Source of the DNA: an uncultured bacterium
GTDB taxonomy: Bacteria > Cyanobacteriota > Vampirovibrionia > Gastranaerophilales > Gastranaerophilaceae
Reading direction: 5' to 3'
DNA: 42,398 nucleotides
NCBI GenBank assembly: GCA_902783785.1
Contig: CACZSH010000011.1
Coordinates: forward strand, 1 to 42,398
The notes under the pieces are model-generated. The model saw only the letters and a program-made list of their open reading frames with translations, was not told where the DNA came from and did no database searches. A program made the translations under genes and the position numbers. Below, piece by piece: positions 8,914 through 15,944 of this stretch (the first letter of the stretch is position 1; every line of letters begins with the position of its first letter).

Positions 8914-8959
8914 TTGACAATCAAATTTTGTTGATGTTGAATAGATATACAGATATAAT
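8914..8959 (+). promoter_or_regulatory. Two nested promoters of the rpsL-rpsG operon
   Basis: Promoter 1 is TTGACA (8914-8919), a 17-base spacer and TTGAAT (8937-8942). Promoter 2 is TTGATG (8931-8936), a 17-base spacer and TATAAT (8954-8959). The -35 of the second lies within the spacer of the first. Either leaves a leader of about 60-75 bases before the S12 start. The block around TTGACA matches the tRNA-Val promoter region. Confidence 0.6.
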
Positions 8960-9023
8960 AGCTGAAAAATTGTGCTGAATTTACGCTGTTAATAAATAGA
9001 AAATAAATATATAAGGAGAAATT

Positions 9024-9407
9024 ATGCCAACAATTAACCAGTTAGTACGTCAAGAACGTAAGAAATTAACTGACAAAACAAAATCACCGGCGCTAATGTC
9101 ATGTCCTCAAAGAAGAGGAGTATGTACAAGAGTATATACAACAACACCGAAAAAACCGAACTCAGCAATGAGAAAAGTAGCCCGTGTAAGATTAACAAAT
9201 GGATTTGAAGTAACATCATATATTCCTGGAATCGGACACAACTTACAAGAACACAGTGTTGTTTTAATAAGAGGCGGAAGGGTTAAAGACCTACCGGGTG
9301 TAAGATACCACATCATCAGAGGTACATTAGATACAGCAGGTGTTGCAAACAGAAACCAATCAAGATCAAAATATGGCGCAAAACGTGCTAAAAAAGGAGG
9401 TAAATAA
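9024..9407 (+). CDS. rpsL: 30S ribosomal protein S12
   Basis: The 127-residue S12 protein lies at the decoding centre of the 30S subunit. The sequence is highly conserved: [18 protein letters not shown] around residues 40-57 and [17 protein letters not shown] at about 85-101, where streptomycin-resistance positions and the beta-methylthiolated aspartate (in the VKDLPG loop) lie. The end is the typical basic tail ([14 protein letters not shown]). The start ATG has AAGGAGAA seven to eight bases upstream. The gene follows a leader of about 60-75 bases and overlaps rpsG by one base (TAATG), so S7 translation is coupled. Lysine at the KPNSA position is the wild-type, streptomycin-sensitive-looking residue. 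Confidence 0.98.
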   Translation: MPTINQLVRQERKKLTDKTKSPALMSCPQRRGVCTRVYTTTPKKPNSAMRKVARVRLTNGFEVTSYIPGIGHNLQEHSVVLIRGGRVKDLPGVRYHIIRGTLDTAGVANRNQSRSKYGAKRAKKGGK

Positions 9408-9877
9408 TGTCAAGAAGATCAAAACCGGCTAAAAGAATTCCTCCTATGGATCCAATCTACAATAGTGTAGATATCTCAAAATTCATTAACAGAATTATGA
9501 GAAGAGGTAAAAAATCTTTAGCAGAAAGAATATTCTATACAACATTAGAAAGAATACAAGAAAGAACTAACGAAAAACCGTTAGAAATATTTGAAAAAGC
9601 ATTAAAAAATGCTACACCTTTACTTGAAGTAAAAGCAAGACGTATTGGTGGTTCAACTTACCAAGTACCTATCGAAGTAAAAGAAGACAGAGGATTTGCT
9701 CTATCATCATCTTGGTTAATTGCAGCTGCTAAAAAACGTTCAGGTAAATCTTTCGTTGATAAATTAACAAACGAATTGATAGATGCTTCAAACGGACAAG
9801 GTCAAGCATGCAAAAAACGTGAAGACACCCACAAAATGGCAGAAGCAAATAAAGCATTTGCTCACTACAGATATTAA
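9407..9877 (+). CDS. rpsG: 30S ribosomal protein S7
   Basis: The 156-residue S7 protein nucleates assembly of the 30S head by binding the 3' major domain of 16S rRNA. Its length is standard. Visible conserved blocks are [29 protein letters not shown] (about residues 26-44), VKARRIGGSTYQVPIEV (about 74-90) and a C-terminal KREDTHKMAEANKAFAHYRY. The ATG overlaps the last base of the S12 stop codon. In many bacteria fusA and tufA follow in the same operon. Here a strong terminator follows within about 25 bases and the next gene is kdsA, so the str operon is shortened. Confidence 0.98.
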   Translation: MSRRSKPAKRIPPMDPIYNSVDISKFINRIMRRGKKSLAERIFYTTLERIQERTNEKPLEIFEKALKNATPLLEVKARRIGGSTYQVPIEVKEDRGFALSSSWLIAAAKKRSGKSFVDKLTNELIDASNGQGQACKKREDTHKMAEANKAFAHYRY

Positions 9878-9900
9878 TTTTAATCGTTTGGTAATATTAA

Positions 9901-9929
9901 AAAAGAGTCCTTAAAAAGGACTCTTTTTT
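9901..9929 (+). terminator. Rho-independent terminator of rpsL-rpsG
   Basis: A stem of about 12 base pairs (AAAAGAGTCCTT with AAGGACTCTTTT) has a three-base AAA loop and ends in a run of T at 9924-9929. It lies 23 bases after the rpsG stop. Confidence 0.92.
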
Positions 9930-9942
9930 AGTTAAAATATAT

Positions 9943-9971
9943 TTGTATTTAAGGTATTTTTTAGGTAAAAT
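9943..9971 (+). promoter_or_regulatory. Promoter of kdsA, probably giving a leaderless mRNA
   Basis: TTGTAT (9943-9948), a 17-base spacer and TAAAAT (9966-9971). The -10 box ends nine bases before the kdsA ATG, so transcription should start about three bases upstream of it. No Shine-Dalgarno sequence is present. Confidence 0.5.
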
Positions 9972-9980
9972 AAAATTATT

Positions 9981-10817
9981 ATGATAGAAGTTAAGAAAAT
10001 AAAATTAAGAGATTTTGAAATAGGCGGAGATAAATTAACAATACTTGCAGGCCCTTGTGCGATTGAAAATTATGAATGCATGGCAGAAGTTGCAGGAACT
10101 TTAAAAGAAGTTTGTAAAAAACTTGATATAAATTACATATTCAAAGCTTCTTATGATAAAGCAAACCGATCAACTATCGACGGTTATAGAGGTTTAGGTA
10201 TAGATAAGGGCTTAGAATATCTTGCAAAAATAAAAAAAGAATTTGATGTACCAATTGTAACTGATGTACATCTTCCGCAAGATGTAGAAAAAGTTGCTCA
10301 AGTTGCAGATATAATACAAATACCCGCATTTTTGTGCAGACAAACTGATTTACTTGTTACTGCCGCAAAAACAGGTAAAATTGTAAACATAAAAAAAGGA
10401 CAGTTTCTTGCACCTCAACAGATGAAAGCTTTGGCACAAAAAGTTACCGATTCCGGAAACGAAAATATTTTATTTACAGAAAGAGGAGTAAGCTTTGGAT
10501 ATAACAATCTTGTAACAGATATGAGAGCAATTCCTCTAATGCAATTAATAGGATACCCTGTTGTAATGGATGCAACACATAGCGTTCAAATGCCAGGAAC
10601 AAACGGATGCGCAACAGGTGGAGACAGAAGATGGGTTCCCGTTTTGGCAAAATCAGCTATCGCAGCAGGAGTTAACGCATTATTTTTTGAAGTTCACCCG
10701 CAACCGGAAAAAGGTTTGTGCGATGCTGATAACATGTTACCGTTAAAGGATGCTGAAAAATTATTCAAAATTTGTAATGATATTTTTAAACTGATAAGAG
10801 AAGAAGAAACTTTATAG
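9981..10817 (+). CDS. kdsA: 3-deoxy-8-phosphooctulonate (Kdo-8-P) synthase
   Basis: This 278-residue cytoplasmic TIM-barrel enzyme condenses phosphoenolpyruvate with arabinose-5-phosphate to Kdo-8-phosphate, the precursor of the inner-core sugar of lipopolysaccharide. Motifs include LAGPCAIEN (residues 22-30), FKASYDKANRS, TDVHLP, GQFLAPQQM, TERGVSFGYNNLV, DATHSVQMPG and FFEVHPQPEKGLCDADNMLP. C26 in the GPCAIE loop is the residue that defines the metal-dependent class (as in Aquifex aeolicus); metal-independent enzymes such as E. coli have asparagine there. H and E/D ligands are present in FFEVHP and CDADN. It appears to have its own promoter after the rpsG terminator and no ribosome site. 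MBL hydrolase and pheS follow at 12 and 19 bases. It is strong evidence for an LPS-bearing cell. Confidence 0.95.
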   Translation: MIEVKKIKLRDFEIGGDKLTILAGPCAIENYECMAEVAGTLKEVCKKLDINYIFKASYDKANRSTIDGYRGLGIDKGLEYLAKIKKEFDVPIVTDVHLPQDVEKVAQVADIIQIPAFLCRQTDLLVTAAKTGKIVNIKKGQFLAPQQMKALAQKVTDSGNENILFTERGVSFGYNNLVTDMRAIPLMQLIGYPVVMDATHSVQMPGTNGCATGGDRRWVPVLAKSAIAAGVNALFFEVHPQPEKGLCDADNMLPLKDAEKLFKICNDIFKLIREEETL

Positions 10818-10829
10818 AGAATAATAACT

Positions 10830-11447
10830 ATGATAATAAAACACTGGCAGGCAGGAATACTTGGAGCAAATAATTACCTGATTGTTAATGAAACAAGAAA
10901 AGAAGCTATTCTTATAGATTGTTCCGAATATACTGAACAACTTGAGCAAGAATTAAGAACTTATAATGCAGAATTAAAATATATTTTATTGACTCATGGA
11001 CATTTTGACCATGTTATGGGAATAAATAAAACAAAAGAAGCTCATCCTAACGCAAAAGTTTTTGCTCATATTGGAGATAAAAATCTTATAGAAGGTATAA
11101 AAGAATTTATGAATAAATATGGAATGATTGAAGATAATATAGAAATTCCTAAAATTGATAATTATGTTCAAGAAGGCAGTATAATAAGCGGAAAAGTAAA
11201 AATTTTACATACACCTGGACATACCAAAGGAAGTGTTTGCTATCTAATAGATGACAATTTGTTTTCAGGTGATACAATATTTTTAGAATCAGTAGGAAGA
11301 ACAGACCTTGAAGGCGGAAGTTTTGAAGAGATAAAATCAAGTATAGAAAATAAAATTTTTACTCTTGATGGAAATATTAAAATCTTCCCTGGCCATGGAC
11401 CATCTACAAACATAAAACACGAAAAAGAAAATAACAGATTTTTATAA
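10830..11447 (+). CDS. Metallo-beta-lactamase-fold hydrolase (glyoxalase II / YcbL-like)
   Basis: A 205-residue single-domain enzyme of the MBL superfamily. The binuclear metal site is intact: LLTHGHFDHVMG (H-x-H-x-D-H, about residues 54-64), HTPGHTKGSVCYL (about 129-141), FSGDTIF (bridging aspartate, about 148-154) and the final histidine in FPGHGP. This pattern is shared with glyoxalase II-like thioester hydrolases and YcbL. The C-terminal substrate domain of true glyoxalase II is missing, so the substrate, perhaps a glutathione or other thiol ester, cannot be named. The gene lies between kdsA and pheS in the same direction with short gaps and is probably read from the kdsA promoter. The start ATG has only a weak GAGAATAA upstream. 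Confidence 0.85.
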   Translation: MIIKHWQAGILGANNYLIVNETRKEAILIDCSEYTEQLEQELRTYNAELKYILLTHGHFDHVMGINKTKEAHPNAKVFAHIGDKNLIEGIKEFMNKYGMIEDNIEIPKIDNYVQEGSIISGKVKILHTPGHTKGSVCYLIDDNLFSGDTIFLESVGRTDLEGGSFEEIKSSIENKIFTLDGNIKIFPGHGPSTNIKHEKENNRFL

Positions 11448-11466
11448 AATAAAATTTGAGGTAACA

Positions 11467-12501
11467 ATGAAAAATCAATTAGAAACTATATTAAAAAACG
11501 CAGAAGCTGACTTAGAAAAATCACAAAATATAAATGATATTGAAGAAATCAAATTAAAATATTTAAGCAGAAAAGGTGAATTAAATTCTATCAAAAAGAA
11601 TTTAAAAGATTTATCTGATGAAGATAAAAGAGTTATTGGAGCTTTTGCAAATGAAATAGCTCAAAAACTTGAATCAGAAGTAAAAAACAAATATGATGAA
11701 TTTTACAAAAAAGAATTAGACGAAAAGTTAAAATGCGAAAAAATAGATGTTACACTACCAGGAAAAAATATTCCAATGGGAAAAATTCATCCTATTACAC
11801 AAACAATAAATGAAATAACAGAAATTTTCCATACATTAGGTTTTACTGTAGCATCTGATAAAAATTCACCAGAAGTTGAAACAGAATACTACCACTTTGA
11901 TGGACTAAACTTCCCGAAAGACCACCCGGCAAGAGATATGCAAGATACATTCTACACAACTCTTGCACCAAACGTTATTTTAAGAGGTCAAACTTCTGGT
12001 GCACAAGTTAGAGTAATGGAAGAAATGAAACCTCCTATCAGAATAATCGCACCTGGAAGAGTTTACAGAAATGAAAACGTAAATTCAAGAAAGAATAACT
12101 TTTTCCACCAAATTGAAGGTTTGTATGTAGATAAGAATGTAAGTTTTAGTGATTTAAAAGGTATTTTAAACGAATTTTTAAGATTATACTTTGGCGCATC
12201 AAGACCTACAAGATTTAGAAGTTCATTCTTTCCATTTACCGAACCGTCTGTAGAAATAGATGTTCAATGTATAATGTGCCAAGGCAAAGGTTGCAGAACT
12301 TGTTCCGGAACAGGTTGGCTAGAAATTTTAGGTGCAGGAATGGTTGATGTGAACGTACTAAAAGGTGTTGGAATAGACCCTGAAGTATATAGCGGATTCG
12401 CATTTGGTATGGGAGTTGAAAGACTTGCTATGTTAAAATACGCAATAGACGATATAAGATTATTCTTTAATAATGACGAAAGATTTTTAAAACAATTTTA
12501 A
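11467..12501 (+). CDS. pheS: Phenylalanyl-tRNA synthetase alpha subunit
   Basis: This 344-residue class II synthetase subunit charges tRNA-Phe as an alpha2-beta2 enzyme with PheT. The N-terminal coiled coil occupies about residues 1-85. Catalytic motifs follow: GKIHPITQT, FHTLGFTVA, FPKDHPARDMQDTFY (motif region that binds phenylalanine), PGRVYRNENVN with the FFHQIEGLYVD block (motif 2), and GFAFGMGVERLAMLKY (motif 3, about residues 314-329). A CxxC pair in IMCQGKGCRTCSGTGW, common in bacterial PheS, is present. It is slightly longer than the E. coli protein. The pheT gene does not follow, so the usual pheST operon is split. The start ATG lies in GAGGTAACAATG, a good ribosome site. Confidence 0.96.
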   Translation: MKNQLETILKNAEADLEKSQNINDIEEIKLKYLSRKGELNSIKKNLKDLSDEDKRVIGAFANEIAQKLESEVKNKYDEFYKKELDEKLKCEKIDVTLPGKNIPMGKIHPITQTINEITEIFHTLGFTVASDKNSPEVETEYYHFDGLNFPKDHPARDMQDTFYTTLAPNVILRGQTSGAQVRVMEEMKPPIRIIAPGRVYRNENVNSRKNNFFHQIEGLYVDKNVSFSDLKGILNEFLRLYFGASRPTRFRSSFFPFTEPSVEIDVQCIMCQGKGCRTCSGTGWLEILGAGMVDVNVLKGVGIDPEVYSGFAFGMGVERLAMLKYAIDDIRLFFNNDERFLKQF

Positions 12502-12523
12502 AAAATTTTGAAAGGAAAAGATT

Positions 12524-12790
12524 ATGGCAAATGAAATCAATAATATTAATAATCAACCAAAAGTTCAACCTAAAAAAGATAATAAAGAAAAAATGACAAT
12601 AGAAGAAGCCGCAAAAATTATTTATGAAGAGAGTATTTTTTCAAAAGGTGAAAAGATTCATAAAGCCATAACTAAAGATATTCCTGAAAAGATTTTAGAA
12701 AAATCACAATCATGGGGTTGGGTTCAAAAATTACAAGAAATTTTTGGAATTGAAACAAAAGAAAATAAACCTGAAACAAAAAATAAGTAA
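12524..12790 (+). CDS. Small charged protein of unknown function
   Basis: I do not recognise this 88-residue protein. It is rich in lysine, glutamate and asparagine, with disordered ends (residues 1-22 and 76-88) and a predicted helical core that includes MTIEEAAKIIYEESIFSKGE and KSQSWGWVQKLQEIFGI. There is no signal peptide or membrane segment, so it is probably cytoplasmic. A GAAAGGAAAAG ribosome site lies seven to ten bases before the ATG, which supports translation. It follows pheS by 22 bases and is likely the last gene of the kdsA operon. The REP palindrome cluster begins 16 bases after its stop codon. Confidence 0.7.
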   Translation: MANEINNINNQPKVQPKKDNKEKMTIEEAAKIIYEESIFSKGEKIHKAITKDIPEKILEKSQSWGWVQKLQEIFGIETKENKPETKNK

Positions 12791-12805
12791 AATATATGAT
12801 GGAAA

Positions 12806-12828
12806 TAGGTTTGGATTTCTACCCTAAC
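12806..12828 (+). repeat. REP-like palindrome, unit 1 (degenerate)
   Basis: A diverged unit reading TAGGTTTGG, then TTTCTACCCTAAC. It has the TAGG head and the arm layout of the better units but several stem mismatches. The following tail (ACAACAAAAC) matches tails of other units. Confidence 0.6.
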
Positions 12829-12855
12829 ACAACAAAACAAAAAAACAAAACGTGT

Positions 12856-12879
12856 GTAGATTGGGTTTTACAACCCAAC
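12856..12879 (+). repeat. REP-like palindrome, unit 2
   Basis: GTAGA head, then TTGGGTT (12861-12867), loop TTAC, AACCCAA (12872-12878), followed by the tail CGCAACTCAACA. The stem is seven perfect base pairs. Confidence 0.85.
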
Positions 12880-12911
12880 GCAACTCAACAAAACGATAAG
12901 ACGAAATTTAG

Positions 12912-12934
12912 GTAGGTTTGGGTTTTACCCCAAC
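12912..12934 (+). repeat. REP-like palindrome, unit 3
   Basis: GTAGG head, then TTTGGG, loop TTTTA, CCCCAAC, with one bulge in the stem. It lies 26 bases before the transposase start and may overlap its promoter. Confidence 0.8.
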
Positions 12935-12960
12935 AAAGTGTTTATTATAAAATATAAATC

Positions 12961-13491
12961 ATGAATTACAAAAGAGTTTTTATTCCTAATAGTTATTTAC
13001 ATTTAATAATTGTTTCCTATAACAGAAAATTTATTTTTATCGAAAACATACAACTTTTAAGAAATTCATTCAAAAACGCACAAAAATACTTTAAGTTTGA
13101 AATTATTGCTATTTGCGTATTACCTGACCATATTCATTTAATTTTGAAACCTGAAAATATAAATGAATATCCGAAAATAATTACATCCGTAAAATATTAT
13201 TTTTCAAGAAATTATAATGTTGGGGTAGAAACCCCAACCTACGGATATGTAAATAAAAAAGAAAAAGGTATATTTCAACGCAGATATTATGAACATACAA
13301 TTTGCTCACAAGAAGAATTGAATACTCATATAAATTATATTCACTATAACCCCGTAAAACATGACTATACAAAATCAGTAAAAGATTGGGAATATTCTTC
13401 GTTTCATAAATTTGTAAAAAACAATTTGTATGATATAAATTGGGGTTCTTCTGAAGATATTAAAAGTTTTGAAGATTTATATTTTGAATAA
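12961..13491 (+). CDS. REP-associated tyrosine transposase (RAYT, IS200-like Y1 HUH family)
   Basis: A 176-residue Y1 transposase-fold nuclease that cuts and joins single-stranded DNA hairpins. The HUH motif is in VLPDHIHLIL (H57, H59). The family block GIFQRRYYEHTI (about 103-114) and NTHINYIHYNPVKH (121-134) carry the candidate catalytic tyrosine (Y126). RAYTs differ from IS200 transposases by being single-copy and flanked by short GTAG-headed palindromes, exactly as here, with units on both sides and no IS ends. Length is within the range of compact RAYTs. Residues 86-95 (NVGVETPTYG) are encoded by a REP palindrome in reverse orientation. No Shine-Dalgarno sequence is visible; TATAAA at 12946-12951 ends nine bases before the ATG. 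It is inserted between the pheS operon and uvrB. It appears intact. Confidence 0.92.
   Translation: MNYKRVFIPNSYLHLIIVSYNRKFIFIENIQLLRNSFKNAQKYFKFEIIAICVLPDHIHLILKPENINEYPKIITSVKYYFSRNYNVGVETPTYGYVNKKEKGIFQRRYYEHTICSQEELNTHINYIHYNPVKHDYTKSVKDWEYSSFHKFVKNNLYDINWGSSEDIKSFEDLYFE
13219..13242 (-). repeat. REP-like palindrome inside the transposase gene (reverse orientation)
   Basis: GTTGGGGT (13219-13226), loop AGAA, ACCCCAAC (13231-13238), then CTAC, which is the GTAG head read on the minus strand. All flanking units face the other way. The eight-pair stem is perfect and the reading frame stays open through it. Confidence 0.88.
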
Positions 13492-13505
13492 TATTGAATA
13501 ACTTT

Positions 13506-13528
13506 GTAGGTTGGGGTTTTACCCCAAC
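13506..13528 (+). repeat. REP-like palindrome, unit 4
   Basis: GTAGG head; GTTGGGGT (13510-13517), loop TTT, ACCCCAAC (13521-13528); tail GCAACTCAATAG. Perfect eight-pair stem, 15 bases after the transposase stop codon. Confidence 0.9.
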
Positions 13529-13558
13529 GCAACTCAATAGACAAAAACCAAAATTTGA

Positions 13559-13582
13559 GTAGGTTGGGTTTTCCAACCCAAC
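13559..13582 (+). repeat. REP-like palindrome, unit 5
   Basis: GTAGG head; GTTGGGTT (13563-13570), loop TTCC, AACCCAAC (13575-13582). Perfect eight-pair stem. It forms a pair with unit 4 across a spacer of 30 bases. Confidence 0.9.
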
Positions 13583-13595
13583 AACATTATAAGTT

Positions 13596-13616
13596 ATGAA
13601 TTATAAAAGGAAGTAG
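13596..13616 (+). other. Six-codon echo of the transposase start (MNYKRK then stop)
   Basis: ATGAATTATAAAAGG here matches the first five codons of the transposase (ATGAATTACAAAAGA at 12961) and encodes the same MNYKR. The frame then ends at a TAG that is part of the GTAGG head of unit 6. The match is short; a deleted second transposase copy is the suggested origin. Confidence 0.4.
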
Positions 13617-13636
13617 GTTGTGGTTTATACCCCAAC
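13613..13636 (+). repeat. REP-like palindrome, unit 6
   Basis: GTAGG head, then GTTGTGGT, loop TTAT, ACCCCAAC with one stem mismatch; tail GCAACAAAACAA, like the tail after unit 1. Confidence 0.85.
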
Positions 13637-13664
13637 GCAACAAAACAAAAAAACCGAAACTTGC

Positions 13665-13688
13665 GTAGGTTGGGTTTTCCAACCCAAC
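13665..13688 (+). repeat. REP-like palindrome, unit 7
   Basis: GTAGG head; GTTGGGTT (13669-13676), loop TTCC, AACCCAAC (13681-13688), identical in stem and loop to unit 5. It ends 15 bases beyond the uvrB stop codon, where such hairpins could also protect the uvrB mRNA 3' end. Confidence 0.9.
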
Positions 13689-13703
13689 TAATCAAACAAG
13701 AAA

Positions 13704-15686
13704 TTAAACCATTTCTCTAAGTTTTTTAAGTTGGTCTCTGATTTGAGCAGCACGTTCAAAATCAAGGATTTTTGCGGCTTTTTTCATATCTTTTTCCAAT
13801 TTATCAATAAGTTTTGGTAAATCTTTTTTCTCAATACCAAGTTCAACCATTTCTTCCGCAACTATGTCTTCGAAGTTTCTATAACTTGCAACCAGAGCAA
13901 GAAGATTATTTTCAATAGGTTTTCTAATTGTTTGCGGAATAATGCCATATTTATCATTATATTCCATTTGCAATTTACGTCTGCGTTCGGTTTCTTCTAT
14001 TGCAGATTTCATAGAATCAGTCATGACATCAGCATACATAATAACTTCACCGCAAGAATTACGAGCCGCACGCCCAATAGTTTGAATTAAACTTGTTTCC
14101 GAACGTAAAAAACCTTCTTTATCAGCATCCATAATTGCAACAAGAGAAACTTCCGGTATATCCAAACCCTCACGAAGAAGATTAACTCCGACAAGTACAT
14201 CAAATTCGCCAAGTCGTAAATCTCTTAAAATCTCAATACGTTCTATTGATTTAATTTCACTATGCAAATATCTTACTTTTATTCCTTCTGACACAAAAAA
14301 GTCCGTCAAATCTTCCGCCATTTTTTTTGTAAGCGTTGTAATCAAAACCCTCTCATCCTTTTCTGCACGTTTTTTTATTTCACTCATTAAATCAACAATT
14401 TGATTTTCAATAGGTCTAACAGAAATTTTAGGGTCAACAAGTCCTGTAGGACGAATAATTTGCTCAACAATCTGAGAAGAAGTTTCACGTTCAAATTCAG
14501 CAGGAGTTGCAGAAATATATATTTTTTGACCAACTTTATCAAAAAATTCGTCATTTTTTAATGGTCTGTTATCCTTTGCACAAGGTAATCTAAAACCATA
14601 TTCAATTAAAGTATCTTTTCTTGAAGCATCACCATGGCTCATTCCTTTTATTTGAGGTAACGTAACATGAGATTCATCAATTACTGTCAAAAAATCTCCT
14701 CTAAAATAATCTAATAAAGTTGCAGGCGGAGAACCCGCAGGTCGACGCTCTATTATTCTTGAATAATTTTCTATCCCTGAACAATATCCCATTTCCTTTA
14801 TCATTTCAATATCATATTTTACTCTTTGTTCAAGTCTTTGTGCCTCAATAAGCTTATTGTTACTTTTTAATGCTGCTAATCTGTTTTGAAGTTCTTGTCT
14901 TATTAAATCCAAAGTTTCTTCAACATTTTCGTCATAAGAAAGATAATGAACCGCAGGATAAATAACAACTTTTTCCGGTATTTCAAGAATTTCACCTGTT
15001 ACACTATCTATTTTTGTAATTTTTTCAACTTCATCACCGAAAAATGAAACTCTTGTAACAGCCTTTTCGTATGAAGGCATAATTTCTACAATATCACCTC
15101 TAGCTCTAAAATTTGCACGCTCTAACACAACATCATTTCTTGTATATTGAACAGAAACAAGATGTTTTAATAAATCGTCTCTTGAAAGTTCATCTCCAAC
15201 AGCTATTTGAATAGCACCTCTAAAATAATTTTCAGGTAACCCCAAGCCATAAATACAACTTACTGAAGCAACAACAATTACGTCATTTCTTTCATATAAA
15301 CTTCTTGTTGTATTATGTCTAAGTCTATCAATTTCATCATTAATACTTGCAGATTTTTCTATGTATGTATCCGTTCTAGGTATATAAGCCTCCGGTTGGT
15401 AATAATCGTAATAAGAAATAAAATACTCAACCGCATTATCAGGAAAAAGTTCTTTAAATTCATTATAAAGTTGAGCGGCAAGAGTTTTATTGTGAGCAAT
15501 AATAAGAGTGGGCTTTTGAACTTGCTCAATCACATTTGCAATCGTAAAAGTTTTACCTGAACCGGTTATACCAAGTAAAGTTTGCGTATCAAACCCCTCT
15601 TTAATACCCTCAACTAATTGTTTAATAGCTTTTGGCTGATCTCCGGACGGTTTATATTTAGAACTAATTTTAAATTCTTTATCCAT
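13704..15686 (-). CDS. uvrB: Excinuclease ABC subunit B
   Basis: The 660-residue damage-verifying helicase-like subunit of UvrABC nucleotide excision repair. It has the Walker A loop [16 protein letters not shown] (about residues 37-52), the beta-hairpin region [12 protein letters not shown], the DEXX-type box [25 protein letters not shown], the helicase C-terminal motifs [14 protein letters not shown] and [19 protein letters not shown], and [13 protein letters not shown] domain that contacts UvrC/UvrA is at about 620-658 ([24 protein letters not shown]). Length is normal and all motifs are intact. The start ATG at 15686 gives the typical N-terminus, but no Shine-Dalgarno sequence is visible; TATAAA on the minus strand (15700-15695) ends eight bases before it. 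No SOS box of a type I recognise is upstream. REP units lie beyond its 3' end. Confidence 0.97.
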   Translation of the reverse strand: MDKEFKISSKYKPSGDQPKAIKQLVEGIKEGFDTQTLLGITGSGKTFTIANVIEQVQKPTLIIAHNKTLAAQLYNEFKELFPDNAVEYFISYYDYYQPEAYIPRTDTYIEKSASINDEIDRLRHNTTRSLYERNDVIVVASVSCIYGLGLPENYFRGAIQIAVGDELSRDDLLKHLVSVQYTRNDVVLERANFRARGDIVEIMPSYEKAVTRVSFFGDEVEKITKIDSVTGEILEIPEKVVIYPAVHYLSYDENVEETLDLIRQELQNRLAALKSNNKLIEAQRLEQRVKYDIEMIKEMGYCSGIENYSRIIERRPAGSPPATLLDYFRGDFLTVIDESHVTLPQIKGMSHGDASRKDTLIEYGFRLPCAKDNRPLKNDEFFDKVGQKIYISATPAEFERETSSQIVEQIIRPTGLVDPKISVRPIENQIVDLMSEIKKRAEKDERVLITTLTKKMAEDLTDFFVSEGIKVRYLHSEIKSIERIEILRDLRLGEFDVLVGVNLLREGLDIPEVSLVAIMDADKEGFLRSETSLIQTIGRAARNSCGEVIMYADVMTDSMKSAIEETERRRKLQMEYNDKYGIIPQTIRKPIENNLLALVASYRNFEDIVAEEMVELGIEKKDLPKLIDKLEKDMKKAAKILDFERAAQIRDQLKKLREMV

Positions 15687-15784
15687 AAAAACATTTTATA
15701 CCAATAGATAAAAAACAACAAAATTTTCCTAAAACACAGACTAAAACATGATTTCACCTATATTCTACTCAAACAAACTATGTT

Positions 15785-15803
15785 AAATTTTGTTACAAAA
15801 TTT
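15785..15803. promoter_or_regulatory. Perfect 19-base palindrome between uvrB and the RHH gene
   Basis: AAATTTTGT, one T, then ACAAAATTT. It is 99 bases upstream of the uvrB start and 142 bases before the RHH gene. It shares the TTGTTACAA core with the palindrome at 1507-1521. It lacks the T tract expected of a terminator. Confidence 0.35.
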
Positions 15804-15842
15804 ATATATCTGAATACCAGTGTATTTAAGTATTTCAAAAAA

Positions 15843-15854
15843 AAGTATATACTT
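15843..15854. promoter_or_regulatory. Candidate operator of the ribbon-helix-helix regulator
   Basis: AAGTATATACTT is a perfect 12-base palindrome. Nearby AGTAT-type half-sites occur at about 15830 and 15855. The cluster lies 40-60 bases before a TATAAT at 15897-15902 that could serve the RHH gene. Autoregulation is inferred from how RHH proteins usually work. Confidence 0.35.
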
Positions 15855-15944
15855 AGTATGTAAAAAATAGCAAAAAATTTTAAGAAAAAAACTTTATATA
15901 ATTGTAAGGAATTCACATTAGAGGTAATAGGAGCAACACGAATT

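Noticed and set aside
12961-13491. Ordinary IS200/IS605 insertion sequence
   Set aside because: No tnpB and no IS200-type ends; the flanking GTAG-headed palindromes and protein blocks fit the RAYT family.
12806-13688. Repeat cluster as a CRISPR array
   Set aside because: Units are palindromes with related rather than unique spacers, spacing varies, no cas genes are present and a RAYT transposase explains them.
13665-13688. REP unit 7 as a Rho-independent terminator of uvrB
   Set aside because: The hairpin is strong, but no T run follows it on the minus strand and it is a copy of the other REP units.
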